From positions 1 to 64,000 of the forward strand of contig DASRER010000022.1 in assembly GCA_035651995.1 (NCBI GenBank): a DNA stretch of 64,000 nucleotides. Reading direction: 5' to 3'. The notes under the pieces are model-generated. The model ran no database searches. It was given only the letters and a program-made list of their open reading frames with translations, and was not told the origin of the DNA. The stretch comes from Terriglobales bacterium. Lineage in GTDB: Bacteria; Acidobacteriota; Terriglobia; Terriglobales; Acidobacteriaceae. Below, in pieces: positions 9,142 to 17,545 of this stretch. Both the position numbers and the translations under genes were made by a program. Numbering within the stretch: position 1 is the stretch's first letter; every line of letters begins with the position of its first letter.

Positions 9142-10293
9142 ATGGCGCGCATGATCGAACTGATCCGGCAATCGGCCGTTCCGGCCAACCTCATGCGTTC
9201 GGCCGCGCGCGGCGCGCTGGCCCTTCCTGCCGCCGAAATGATCGAGATCCTGGTGTACCTGGCCGGACACCCCGTCTTCGGCGAGCAGGCGCGGATGACG
9301 CTGGCTGGCTGGGACGAGCAGTCGGCGGTGGCCGTGGCGGCCGATCCAACGTCGCCGCCTGAGGTGCTGAAGTACTTCGCGGCGCCGCAAAACCTGCGCC
9401 CGGCGCTAATTTCCGCGCTTCTCGACAATTCTGCGGTGCCGGAGGAAACGTTGGTCGAGTGGGCCAGTTCGAATTCGCGCGAGCTGCTGGCGCGGATGGT
9501 GGAGAACCCGCGGGCGCGCAAGTCGTCGAATGTTCTTTACGCGCTGAGCGCGAACCCTTTGCTGACCGACGCTGAGCTGGCGCGGACCACGGCTGCGCTT
9601 GCGGCACTCGGGGAGGAAGCGCCGGAGACGGCCGCAGCCGAGGAGCAGGAAGACCCGGAGTTCGTGGCGCTGCTGGAGGCCTACCAGCGTGATCACGCGC
9701 ATGAGATTGCCGCCGAGGAAGGCAAGCCGTTCACGATGACCAGCGCGTCCGATGTGCTCGGCATCGAGGACGCGGTCCCGCCGGCGCCGAACGCCGGCGT
9801 GGGCGAGCTGGCGGTGAGCGCCGGGAGCGGAACGGGGGCCAAGCCAGCGAAGGGCGAAGAGTCCGAGCGCGAGTCCACGATTCAGAAAATTTCGAAACTG
9901 CGGGTGGGCGAACGCGTGCAGCTGGCGATGAAGGGCACGAAGGACGAGCGCTTCGTACTGATCCGCGACGGCGCCAAGGTCGTGTCACTGGCGGTGCTGG
10001 AGTCGCCCAAGCTGAGCGACGCCGAAGTGGAGACGTTCGCCGCCATGAAGAATGTGCAGGAAGACGTGCTGCGCGGCATCGCGCGCAAGCGCAAGTTCAT
10101 GAAGAACTACGGCGTGGTCCGCAGCCTGGTGAACAATCCCCGCGCGCCGCTCGATCTTTCTCTCTCGCTGGTGCCGCACCTGCTCGCCAACGACCTGAAG
10201 GGGCTTTCGATGAATAAGAACGTGGCCGACACCATCCGCAAAGTGGCGCTGAAGATGTTCCGGGAGAAGACGAGCGGCAAGAAAGGCGAGTGA
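9142..10293 (+). CDS. Conserved hypothetical protein with HEAT/LRV-like repeats
   Basis: 383 residues, soluble, no signal peptide. The first ~150 residues contain short helical repeats such as VAVAADPTSPPEVLKYFA, which resembles the leucine-rich-variant repeat (A-x-x-P-x-T-P-P-E-x-L). The C-terminal ~130 residues hold similar units (VRSLVNNPRAPLDLSLSLV). A central stretch (about 185-250) is acidic and disordered in character. The arrangement suggests a protein-interaction scaffold. It follows prfB by 39 bp in the same direction. I do not recognise a named family and assign no function. Confidence 0.7.
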   Translation: MARMIELIRQSAVPANLMRSAARGALALPAAEMIEILVYLAGHPVFGEQARMTLAGWDEQSAVAVAADPTSPPEVLKYFAAPQNLRPALISALLDNSAVPEETLVEWASSNSRELLARMVENPRARKSSNVLYALSANPLLTDAELARTTAALAALGEEAPETAAAEEQEDPEFVALLEAYQRDHAHEIAAEEGKPFTMTSASDVLGIEDAVPPAPNAGVGELAVSAGSGTGAKPAKGEESERESTIQKISKLRVGERVQLAMKGTKDERFVLIRDGAKVVSLAVLESPKLSDAEVETFAAMKNVQEDVLRGIARKRKFMKNYGVVRSLVNNPRAPLDLSLSLVPHLLANDLKGLSMNKNVADTIRKVALKMFREKTSGKKGE

Positions 10294-10383
10294 GCCACGT
10301 TTCCCAGGCCGGCGCCGCAAGGAGCGCGGCGCTAACGCGGGCGCCGCCGGCAAGCGGCTACAATCCCCGGCAGGAGGAGCCCA

Positions 10384-11229
10384 ATGGAAACCTACGGTTT
10401 TGGCAAGGGAAGAGTGGTCGATGCCGGCGGAAGTGGCGGCGTGATCCGCATGATCGGCGCGGTCGTGCTGGCGTTCTTCATCTTTGTTCTGTTGCTGTCG
10501 TCGGTGACGCGCGTCTCGTCGGGGCACGTTGCCGTGCTGACGCTGTTCGGGCGCGTGACCGGTGAGGCCTTGCCCGAGGGCATTCACCTCATCAATCCTT
10601 TCAAGGCCGCGCACGAGATGACCATTCGCACGCAGGAGATCAAGGAATCGGCGAGTGTGCCCTCCAGCGAGGGGCTGGTGATGTCTCTGGACACGTCTCT
10701 TTTGTTTCACCTGCAGGGTGATCGCGCGGCCGACGTCTATCAGAAACTAGGCCCGACCTACGTGGAGGTCATCGTCGAGCCGATGCTGCGGGCGGCCATC
10801 CGCGAGGCCACGGCCTCGCACAGCGCCAACGCGCTTTACACCGGTGAACGCGAGCAGGTGGCGCAGCAGATCAAGGTGCAGCTCACGGCGGAGCTGAGCA
10901 AACGCGGCGTGGAGGTGGAGAGCATCCTGCTGCGCGACATCCAGCTGCCCTCGTCGTTGAAGGCTTCCATCGAGCAGAAACAGCAGGCCGAGCAGGAGGC
11001 GCTGGCCATGAACTTCCGCCTGCAGCGGGAGCGGCAGGAAGCCGAGCGCAAGCGCATCGAGGCGCAGGGTATTCGCGACTTCCAGCAGATCGTGGCGCAG
11101 GGCATCAGCCCGGCGCTGCTGGAGTGGAAGGGAATTGAGGCGACCGAGAACCTGGCCAAGAGTTCGAATGCCAAGGTGGTGGTGATCGGGAGTGGAAAGA
11201 ACGGGTTGCCGGTGATTTTGGGGCAGTAG
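10384..11229 (+). CDS. SPFH/prohibitin-family membrane protein
   Basis: 281 residues. A single N-terminal helix (about 22-42, AVVLAFFIFVLLLSSV) is followed by an SPFH domain (SSGHVAVLTLFGRVTGEALPEG) and a long charged coiled coil rich in E, Q and R (about 190-235). The end has LEWKGIEATENLAKS and VVVIGSGKNGLPVI, typical of bacterial prohibitin homologues. These assemble into ring-like membrane scaffolds that influence protease activity and lipid organisation. GGAGGAG at 10373-10379 is a good ribosome-binding site 5 bp before ATG. The next gene begins 16 bp after the stop. Confidence 0.85.
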   Translation: METYGFGKGRVVDAGGSGGVIRMIGAVVLAFFIFVLLLSSVTRVSSGHVAVLTLFGRVTGEALPEGIHLINPFKAAHEMTIRTQEIKESASVPSSEGLVMSLDTSLLFHLQGDRAADVYQKLGPTYVEVIVEPMLRAAIREATASHSANALYTGEREQVAQQIKVQLTAELSKRGVEVESILLRDIQLPSSLKASIEQKQQAEQEALAMNFRLQRERQEAERKRIEAQGIRDFQQIVAQGISPALLEWKGIEATENLAKSSNAKVVVIGSGKNGLPVILGQ

Positions 11230-11245
11230 CCGGAGAAGCCTTTGC

Positions 11246-11701
11246 GTGAACGGTGGCGAGCGTTTACGCTGTGAGCCGGACGAAACCAACGTGCCTGACA
11301 ACGAAGCCGAACGCATCAGCGAACTGCTGAAGTCCGCGAAGAACATCGCTGTGGTGGGTTTGTCGTCGAGCCCGCTGCGCCCCAGCTATGGCGTGGCGGC
11401 GTACCTGCAGAGCCACGGCTACCGCATCATTCCGGTGAACCCGAACATCAAGGGCGCGCTCGGTGAGAAGGCCTACGCCTCGCTGGGCGCCGTGCCGGAA
11501 AAGATTGACATTGTGGACATCTTCCGCCGCTCGGAGAACGTTCCGCCAATTGTGGAAGAGGCGATCGCGCTCCAGCTGCCGGCGGTGTGGATGCAGGAAA
11601 CCGTGGTCCACGAGGAAGCCGCTGAAAAGGCGCGCCGCGCGGGGCTATTCGTGATCATGGACCGGTGCATCCTGAAGGAACATCGCAAACGACAAGGCTA
11701 A
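11246..11701 (+). CDS. CoA-binding domain protein (YccU-like)
   Basis: About 151 residues. A Rossmann-type CoA-binding fold is visible: NIAVVGLSSSPLRPSYGVA near the N-terminus, then YRIIPVNPNIKG, and VDIVDIFRRSENVPPIVEEA, VWMQETVVHEEAA and FVIMDRCILKEH, in the order seen in the YccU/succinyl-CoA-ligase-like family. The family binds CoA, but its reaction is not settled. GTG at 11246 gives the longest frame; GTG 11291 (VPDNEAERI) is an equally plausible start because family members usually begin shortly before the first strand. Confidence 0.82.
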   Translation: MNGGERLRCEPDETNVPDNEAERISELLKSAKNIAVVGLSSSPLRPSYGVAAYLQSHGYRIIPVNPNIKGALGEKAYASLGAVPEKIDIVDIFRRSENVPPIVEEAIALQLPAVWMQETVVHEEAAEKARRAGLFVIMDRCILKEHRKRQG

Positions 11702-11714
11702 CTGGAGCGATCCC

Positions 11715-12173
11715 ATGACCGACGCAACCGCCCAACCCGCCAGGCGCGGCGCCGCGGCGAAAGTCATGCTGTGGATGGGCGGGATTCTCGCCGTCTTCTT
11801 CCTGCTGATTGTCGGATCGTGCGTGGGCCTGATGGTGATGGCGCAGCGCCGGGGCGCCGAGCATGCCCGGCAAACTAAAGAGCGCGCGGCGCCGCTGCTG
11901 ACCGGCCTCGATCGCTACCGCCAGGCGCGCAGCGGATGTCCCAAGTCGCTCGACGAGCTTACGCCGGAGTTCATCGCGAGCGTGCCCAAGGTGCAGCGGC
12001 CTTCGGGCGAGCGCGATTTCCACTATCGCTGCGCCAACGGCCGGTACTGGCTCGCCTTCGACGACGCCTCCGGCATGTTCCTGCCGTCGGACATGGTGTA
12101 CGAGTACGACTCCGGCGCGAAGAGCTGGAGCGTGATGGATGTTTCGCAGTCGAACGCAGTGAAGTCGGAGTAA
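11715..12173 (+). CDS. Single-pass membrane protein with GspG-like periplasmic segment, function unknown
   Basis: 152 residues. A helix at about 17-43 (VMLWMGGILAVFFLLIVGSC) follows a short basic N-terminus. The exported part contains LDRYRQARSGCPKSLDELTPEF, resembling the residue pattern after the pilin helix in GspG-like proteins (polar helix, then P-x-SLDEL). Two cysteines in the exported region could pair. It starts 13 bp after the CoA-binding gene. No catalytic motif is seen and I assign no function. Confidence 0.65.
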   Translation: MTDATAQPARRGAAAKVMLWMGGILAVFFLLIVGSCVGLMVMAQRRGAEHARQTKERAAPLLTGLDRYRQARSGCPKSLDELTPEFIASVPKVQRPSGERDFHYRCANGRYWLAFDDASGMFLPSDMVYEYDSGAKSWSVMDVSQSNAVKSE

Positions 12174-12227
12174 GCGGAACAAACTCGCTCAGCCCAACAG
12201 AGGGATTGAGTGGGGCGCCGTCAACAG

Positions 12228-13496
12228 TTAAGCCTTGATCAGGATCAGCGTGGCGTCGTCGGCCGGGGCGCGTGCGCCGGCGAAGTGCTGCACCCCCGCC
12301 AGGATGCCGTCGGCCGTTGCGCCCGGCTCGAGCAATTGGTCGCGAAGCCGCTCGCGGCCAAATTCTTCGCCCGCGGCATTCAGCATCTCCGTCATTCCGT
12401 CGCTGTAGAGCAGCACGCGCGAGCCGCGCGGCAGGTGAATGGTGTTCACCGGGTAGACGTTGCCTGCGACGCCGAGCGGCAGACCGCTTTCGGCCTGCAG
12501 ATGCACTTCGCCATCGCCATGGGTGATGAGTGGCATGGGATGTCCTGCGCTGGCGAAGTGCAGGGTGCGCGCCGCCGGGTCGAGAATTCCGTAAAGCATC
12601 GTCACAAAGCGGCCTGTCGGGAAGTCGTTGAGCACGGCATCGTTGAGCCGGCCGAGCATCTCGCCCGGGCACGTGTGATGCTCGGCGAGTGAGCGCATCA
12701 TGGCGCGGGTGGCGCTCATCAGCAGCGCCGCCGCGGTTCCTTTGCCGGAGACATCGGCCAGCACCAGTCCGTGGCGGCCTTCGGGCAGCGGCAGGTAATC
12801 GTACCAGTCGCCGCCAACGGCGCGGGCCGGCGCCGAGAGGCCAGTAACTTCAAATCCCGGAGCGTAGGGTGACGCCTTGGGCAGCAGCGCCTGCTGGATG
12901 AGCCGCGCTTCGTCCGCGTCCTGGCTCATGCGCTGGCTGCGTACCTGCTCAACGCGGAAACGGCGCGCGTTGTTGATGGCCACGGCAATATGGTCACCCA
13001 GCGCGCGCAGCAGTCGCAGATCTTCCGGCGTGAAGGCGTTCAGCTCGTGGTGCTCCACACTGAAAACGCCGATCACGCGGCCGTTGATCTTGAGCGGAAT
13101 GTCTACCTCGGAGCGGGTGAGCGGCTCGCACGCCACATAATAAGGATCGAGGCGGACGTCGGGCGCGTAGCGCATCTGGCCGGTTTGTGCGACCCATCCC
13201 GACATGCCGAGCTGGTCCAAATACAGGCGATGGCCCTTGCTGTGCAGGCGGCAGCCGTGGACGGCGGCCAGCACCATTTCGCCCTCGCCTTCGTCGTGAA
13301 GATAAATGTTGGCTTCGTTGCAGCCGAACCAGCGGGCAACGTCGCCGACGGTCTTGTCGATGAGCTGGTCGAGATCGAGGGTGGAAGCGATGCGCTGCGA
13401 GGCGCGCTGAAGCTTCAGCAGCCCCTGAACGGTGCCGCCGCGAACGCGCCTGTGAGCAGGCACGCGAAAGTTGCTTGGGCTCGGAGAGGCAGACAT
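12228..13496 (-). CDS. GAF-SpoIIE (PP2C-type) serine phosphatase
   Basis: 422 residues. A GAF domain occupies about residues 30-185 (QRIASTLDLDQLIDKTV through LRALGDHIAVAINNARRF). A SpoIIE/RsbU phosphatase domain covers about 205-420, with metal-binding acidic motifs GGDWYDY, LADVSGKGTAAAL, LYSDGMTEM and the final ADDATLILIK. Members dephosphorylate anti-sigma-factor antagonists, linking a GAF-sensed signal to sigma-factor partner switching. No antagonist or anti-sigma gene is adjacent, so its target here is unknown. The gene is convergent with the preceding plus-strand gene, with 54 bp between stops. Confidence 0.88.
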   Translation of the reverse strand: MSASPSPSNFRVPAHRRVRGGTVQGLLKLQRASQRIASTLDLDQLIDKTVGDVARWFGCNEANIYLHDEGEGEMVLAAVHGCRLHSKGHRLYLDQLGMSGWVAQTGQMRYAPDVRLDPYYVACEPLTRSEVDIPLKINGRVIGVFSVEHHELNAFTPEDLRLLRALGDHIAVAINNARRFRVEQVRSQRMSQDADEARLIQQALLPKASPYAPGFEVTGLSAPARAVGGDWYDYLPLPEGRHGLVLADVSGKGTAAALLMSATRAMMRSLAEHHTCPGEMLGRLNDAVLNDFPTGRFVTMLYGILDPAARTLHFASAGHPMPLITHGDGEVHLQAESGLPLGVAGNVYPVNTIHLPRGSRVLLYSDGMTEMLNAAGEEFGRERLRDQLLEPGATADGILAGVQHFAGARAPADDATLILIKA

Positions 13497-13541
13497 TTTG
13501 GCAGACCGTCCACTGTGGGTATGGGATGTGCCAGGCGCCGG

Positions 13542-14930
13542 TTAGGATTCGGTCTTTTTTGTGGACGATTCGCGGTGGCCGGCTTTTCCGGCGCCGGGTT
13601 TGTGAGCTGTTGAGCGCTTTTTGCGGATCTCCTCCATCTGCTCGCGCAGCTTGCGTTCCCAACCTTCGGCAGTGGGATGGTAGTAGCGGCGATCGCGAAG
13701 GTTCTCGGGCAGACACTCCATGTCAGCTACTTTGCCCTCGAAATTGTGAGCGTACTGGTAGCCCTCGCCGTAGCCGAGGCCCTTCATAAGGCCGGTGGGA
13801 GCATTGCGGAGATGAAGCGGGACAGGCTGCGCCGCGGTTTGTTCCACGTCCTGCTGCACGGCGCCGTAGGCGGTGAGCAGCGCGTTCGACTTGGGAGCGA
13901 GCGCGAGATAAACGACCGCCTGCGCCAGTGCGAGATTGCCCTCGGGCATGCCGAGGAAGTCCACGGCGTCGCGCGCGGCCAGAGTGACGCCGAGCGCCAG
14001 CGGGTCAGCAAGGCCGATATCTTCGGCGGCCATCCGCACCACGCGGCGGGCGATATAGAGCGGGTCTTCGCCGGCCTCGAGCATGCGCGCCAACCAATAT
14101 AAGGATGCGTCGGCGTCGCTGTTGCGCACCGACTTGTGCAGCGCGGAGATCAGGTTGTAGTGCTCTTCACCCGCCTTGTCGTAGAGCAGCACGCGCTTTT
14201 GCAGCGCTTCGCGGACCAGCTCGGGCGCGATGTCTGCCGTGTTGGCCTGCTTGGCCAGCGAGGCGGCGAGCTCGACAACGTTGTAGGCGGAGCGCGCGTC
14301 GCCGGAGGCGTAGGCGGCGATGAGCGCGAGCGCTTCGTCGGCGGCGCTGAGTTTCATCTCGCCAAGGCCACGGTCGTTGTCCGTGAGCGCGCGGCGGAGC
14401 AGCGAAACAATCTGCGCTTCTTCCAGCGGCTTCAGCACGTAGACGCGGGTGCGCGAGAGCAGCGCGGAGATCACTTCGAAAGACGGGTTCTCGGTGGTCG
14501 CGCCGATCAGCCGGATGTTGCCCTTCTCGACGTGCGGCAGAAACGCGTCCTGCTGCGCCTTGTTGAAGCGATGGATTTCGTCGATGAAGACGATGGTGCG
14601 CGTGCCGTACTGGCGGGCGCGCTCGGCGTCGCTCATCACCTGCTTGATTTCCTTGATGCCGGCGAGCACCGCCGAAAACTCGATGAACTCGGCGCGGGTG
14701 ACGCTGGCGATGATCTTGGCGAGCGTGGTCTTGCCCACGCCCGGCGGCCCCCAGAAGATCATCGAGCCGGTGTCGTCCCGCTCGATCTGCACGCGCAAGG
14801 GCTTGCCCGGGCCGAGCAGGTGCTCCTGGCCGATGAACTCTTCCAGCGAGCGCGGCCGCATGCGATCGGCGAGCGGACGAGTGCGGTCGCGGAAGGTGTC
14901 GCGCTCGGGAATGGGCTGGAAGAGGCTCAT
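13542..14930 (-). CDS. rarA: Replication-associated recombination protein A (AAA ATPase)
   Basis: 462 residues from ATG 14930 (MSLFQPIPERD). The frame runs 15 codons further upstream, but that part is made of an intergenic repeat array. Motifs in order: LADRMRPRSLEEFIGQEHLL; Walker A GPPGVGKTTLA; Walker B TIVFIDEIHRFNKAQQDAF; sensor region LIGATTENPSFEV; and the C-terminal RarA oligomerisation domain (AMLEAGEDPLYIARRVVR, LKGLGYGEGYQYAHNF). RarA/MgsA acts at stalled replication forks with SSB. A short basic tail follows the conserved end. Confidence 0.93.
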   Translation of the reverse strand: MSLFQPIPERDTFRDRTRPLADRMRPRSLEEFIGQEHLLGPGKPLRVQIERDDTGSMIFWGPPGVGKTTLAKIIASVTRAEFIEFSAVLAGIKEIKQVMSDAERARQYGTRTIVFIDEIHRFNKAQQDAFLPHVEKGNIRLIGATTENPSFEVISALLSRTRVYVLKPLEEAQIVSLLRRALTDNDRGLGEMKLSAADEALALIAAYASGDARSAYNVVELAASLAKQANTADIAPELVREALQKRVLLYDKAGEEHYNLISALHKSVRNSDADASLYWLARMLEAGEDPLYIARRVVRMAAEDIGLADPLALGVTLAARDAVDFLGMPEGNLALAQAVVYLALAPKSNALLTAYGAVQQDVEQTAAQPVPLHLRNAPTGLMKGLGYGEGYQYAHNFEGKVADMECLPENLRDRRYYHPTAEGWERKLREQMEEIRKKRSTAHKPGAGKAGHRESSTKKTES

Positions 14931-14939
14931 GAACACCTG

Positions 14940-15123
14940 CCACAGAGACACAAAGGCACAGAAAGATCGAAACATTTCATAAAACCCGCCGAATGATGCC
15001 GCGGCTTAGCCGTAGCCCAGGCCCCAGGCATCGGCGGACTTCGGTCGCGGCGGCTATGATCGGCTCTGTTCCGGGGTCGCTTTCAGCCATGTTTTTCTCT
15101 GTGGTTCTGTGTCTCTGTGGTGG
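14940..15123. repeat. Inverted pair of period-8 degenerate arrays
   Basis: Left arm 14940-14965 consists of CACAGAGA-like 8-bp units. Right arm 15091-15123 is the same motif in reverse complement (TCTCTGTG, GTTCTGTG). About 125 bp separate them, between rarA and the TrmH-type gene. The right arm is read as the C-terminal tail of the methyltransferase. Confidence 0.75.
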
Positions 15124-15955
15124 AAGTTGATCGTTGCCGGGCGACCTCGTATAGCACGACTGCCGCGGCAACACCGGCGTTGAGCGAGTCCACGCGCTCC
15201 GAATGTGGGATGCGCACGACGGCGTCCACCGCCGCCAGGGCAGTCTTGGGAAGGCCGGCGCCTTCGTTGCCGATGAGCAGCCCCAGCGGCGCGATGAGCG
15301 CGGCGTCCGGCAGCGAATCGCCCTTGTGCGACGACGTGGCCACCAGGCGCAGGCCTCGCCGTCGCAATTCCGAGAGGGCGGCGTCCAGCGCGAGTTGGAT
15401 GATGGGAAGGCGAAAAACAGAGCCGGCGGACGCGCGGACCACCTTGGGATTGAAGTGGTTGACGGTGTTTTCCGTCGCGATGAGGCCGGAGCCGCCGAAT
15501 GCCTCGGCGGTTCGGATCATGGTGCCGAGATTTCCCGGGTCCTGAATGCCGCCGGCGATGACGACCAGCGGCTCGGGCGGGCGCAGCACGTCGTCGAGCG
15601 AGAAATTCTTCGTCTTGGCCAGCGCGGCCACGCCCTGAGGCGCGCCGGTCAGCACGGCGCTGGAGAAGACGTCGTCGGGCAGGAGCAGGGCCTCGGTGTG
15701 GGCCGAGAGCTGGGGAATGAGTTTCGTGGCGCGCTCCCGCGCGGAGTCGCTGAAAAACGCCGCCTTGAGCCGCAGCCCGGAGCGGATCGCCTCCTCCACC
15801 AGGTGCGCGCCTTCAACGGCGCAATGGCCATCGCTGGTGGCGGCGCCCTCAGCGAAGGCGCGGCGCAGTTCCTTCACCAGCGGATGCTGGCGGCTGGCGA
15901 CCGGCCGCAGGCGGCCCAGGGCCTCGCCCGCACGGTGTGTGGCATGGTTCGGCAC
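15083..15955 (-). CDS. TrmH/SpoU-family RNA 2'-O-methyltransferase
   Basis: 290 residues. The N-terminal substrate-binding part (VASRQHPLVKELRRAF, CAVEGAHLVEEAI) is like L30e-type domains of 23S rRNA methyltransferases. The C-terminal SPOUT domain has the three knot motifs: VIAGGIQDPGNLGTMIRTAEAF, LGLLIGNEGAGLP and VRIPHSERVDSLNAGVAAAVVLYE. The enzyme uses SAM to methylate a ribose 2'-OH in rRNA or tRNA; the exact target is not evident. The last ~17 residues (RSTSTTETQNHREKHG) come from a period-8 intergenic array and are probably not conserved. Confidence 0.88.
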   Translation of the reverse strand: MPNHATHRAGEALGRLRPVASRQHPLVKELRRAFAEGAATSDGHCAVEGAHLVEEAIRSGLRLKAAFFSDSARERATKLIPQLSAHTEALLLPDDVFSSAVLTGAPQGVAALAKTKNFSLDDVLRPPEPLVVIAGGIQDPGNLGTMIRTAEAFGGSGLIATENTVNHFNPKVVRASAGSVFRLPIIQLALDAALSELRRRGLRLVATSSHKGDSLPDAALIAPLGLLIGNEGAGLPKTALAAVDAVVRIPHSERVDSLNAGVAAAVVLYEVARQRSTSTTETQNHREKHG

Positions 15956-16072
15956 CAGAGGATGATACGCGAGCGCGTCGCTGGCCCGGAGCGGCGCTGG
16001 TTCGGCGGCGTTGCGGCGGCATCCGGGGATGTGTTACGGTTCGCCTTTTCAGCCGCTTGCGAGGGCCGCCGA

Positions 16073-16717
16073 GTGCGAACTGAAATCGTCCGCATTAACA
16101 GCGAACGTCCAGAGGGGCCTCTCGTCACCTACGTGGCCGAGCAGATCCGGTCCGGCAAAGTGCTCGGCATGCCCACGGACACCTTTTACGGGCTGGCTGC
16201 CGATCCGTTCAACCTGCGCGCGGTCGACCGCGTGTACGAGATCAAGTCGCGTTCGCGCCACAAGCCGCTGTCACTGCTGATCGAATCGGTGGACCAGGCC
16301 GAGGAACTTTCGCGCCCGCTGCCGAGCCAGTTCTATCTGCTGGCGCGCAAGTTCTGGCCGGGACCGCTGACCATCATTGTGCGCGCGGCATCGCGCCTTC
16401 CGCTGAAGGTGACGGCGAACACCGGAAACGTGGCGCTGCGCGTGCCGTCCGCAGCCATTCCGCTGGCCGTCATCAAGGCGGCGGGCATTCCCGTGACGGC
16501 GACTTCGGCCAACGTGAGTGGGGAAGCGGAGTGCACCACGGCGCAGGGCGTGAAGGAGCAACTGGGAGCCTCCATTGCACTGATCGTGGACGGCGGCCCT
16601 TCGCCGCGCAGCGTGGCTTCCACCATCGTTGACGTGACCGACGACGCCGGGCACTGGCGCGTGCTGCGCGAGGGCGCCATCCCGCGCAGCGAGATTTCCG
16701 AGGTCCTTGGCCCCTAG
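16073..16717 (+). CDS. tsaC: L-threonylcarbamoyladenylate synthase
   Basis: 214 residues from GTG 16073 (VRTEIVRIN); GTG 16031 is in frame and possible. The YrdC/Sua5 fold is clear: GKVLGMPTDTFYGLAADP, IKSRSRHKPLSLLI, FWPGPLTIIVRA, NVALRVPS, and VTATSANVSGE. The enzyme makes threonylcarbamoyl-AMP from Thr, bicarbonate and ATP for the t6A37 modification of ANN-decoding tRNAs. The length fits the short TsaC/YwlC type without the Sua5 extension. It is divergent from the TrmH-type gene. Symbol tsaC is used for function; ywlC is a synonym. Confidence 0.92.
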   Translation: MRTEIVRINSERPEGPLVTYVAEQIRSGKVLGMPTDTFYGLAADPFNLRAVDRVYEIKSRSRHKPLSLLIESVDQAEELSRPLPSQFYLLARKFWPGPLTIIVRAASRLPLKVTANTGNVALRVPSAAIPLAVIKAAGIPVTATSANVSGEAECTTAQGVKEQLGASIALIVDGGPSPRSVASTIVDVTDDAGHWRVLREGAIPRSEISEVLGP

Positions 16718-16730
16718 CGGCCCTCTCCTG

Positions 16731-17357
16731 ATGAACCGCGCTGCCCCGGCCCGACCGCGCCCCCGACGGCGCCGAAGATGGATCCGCTGGGTCGCCGCGC
16801 TGGCGGTGCTGGCGCTTGCCACCTTCTTCCTGGTTGCGTCGCGGCAGATCGTGCAGCAGTCGGGACGCGACGAAGCGCAGCCGGCCGACGTCATCGTAGT
16901 GTTCGGCGCCGCCGAGTATGCCGGGCGGCCGTCGCCGGTGTTCAAGGCCCGGCTGGACCACGCCTATGCGCTCTTCCGGCGGAACCTTGCGCCGATCGTG
17001 ATCGTGACCGGCGGGTCGGGGGACGATCCGCGATTCAGCGAGGGCGGCGTGGGGCGCGACTACCTGATCAGCCGCGGCATTCCCGAGCACAACCTGATCG
17101 CCGAGACGCAGAGCAGCAACACCAGCCGCGAAGCCGGGCGCGTGGCGACCATCATGCGCGTGAACGGCTTGCACAGCTGCATCGCGGTCAGCGACCGCTA
17201 CCACATGTTCCGCATCAAGGCGCTGCTGGAGAGCGAGGGCGTGGGCGTGTATGGATCGCCGCGTCCGGAGTCGAGGGCGGCATCAGGCTGGCAGGCGGCG
17301 CAACTGGTGGCGCGCGAGGCGGTGAGCTACATGCTGTGGCGCATGCACATTACGTAG
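16731..17357 (+). CDS. DUF218 (YdcF/ElyC-like) membrane-anchored protein
   Basis: 208 residues from ATG 16731. A very basic N-terminus (RPRPRRRRRWIRW) leads into one helix (about 18-38), giving a membrane anchor with the domain outside. The DUF218 core shows ADVIVVFGAAEY, PIVIVTGGSG, IAETQSSNTSREA and CIAVSDRYHMFRI. ElyC/SanA/YdcF relatives act in envelope maintenance; a nucleotide- or lipid-carrier-linked substrate has been suggested for some. It starts 13 bp after tsaC and is probably co-transcribed. Confidence 0.85.
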   Translation: MNRAAPARPRPRRRRRWIRWVAALAVLALATFFLVASRQIVQQSGRDEAQPADVIVVFGAAEYAGRPSPVFKARLDHAYALFRRNLAPIVIVTGGSGDDPRFSEGGVGRDYLISRGIPEHNLIAETQSSNTSREAGRVATIMRVNGLHSCIAVSDRYHMFRIKALLESEGVGVYGSPRPESRAASGWQAAQLVAREAVSYMLWRMHIT

Positions 17358-17358
17358 C

Positions 17359-17465
17359 ACTCAGCATTCAGCAATCAGCATTCAGCCACGAACGGCTTCT
17401 GTGAACAAGCGCGGCTTTTGCCGGGATAGGCAAGGGCTGAATGCTGAGTGCTGACTGCTGAGTTT
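17359..17465. repeat. Inverted pair of period-7 degenerate arrays
   Basis: 17359-17386 is a tandem of CAGCATT-like heptamers; 17436-17465 is the reverse-complement motif (GCTGAATGCTGAGTGCTGAC). About 50 bp separate them. They lie in the convergent space between the DUF218 gene and the Oar-like receptor. Confidence 0.75.
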
Positions 17466-17475
17466 CAAACGAAGC

Positions 17476-17524
17476 AGGCCGGAAACCGCCGCGTGAGCTT
17501 TCGCCCGCGCTGCGGTTCCGGCCT
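17476..17524 (-). terminator. Hairpin downstream of Oar-like receptor gene
   Basis: AGGCCGGAAACCGC (17476-17489) pairs with GCGGTTCCGGCCT (17512-17524), leaving one bulged A. It lies about 20 bp past the minus-strand receptor stop. There is no strong T-tract, so it may be a weak or bidirectional terminator. Confidence 0.45.
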
Positions 17525-17545
17525 GACCCCACTTGGGGCGTCCGC

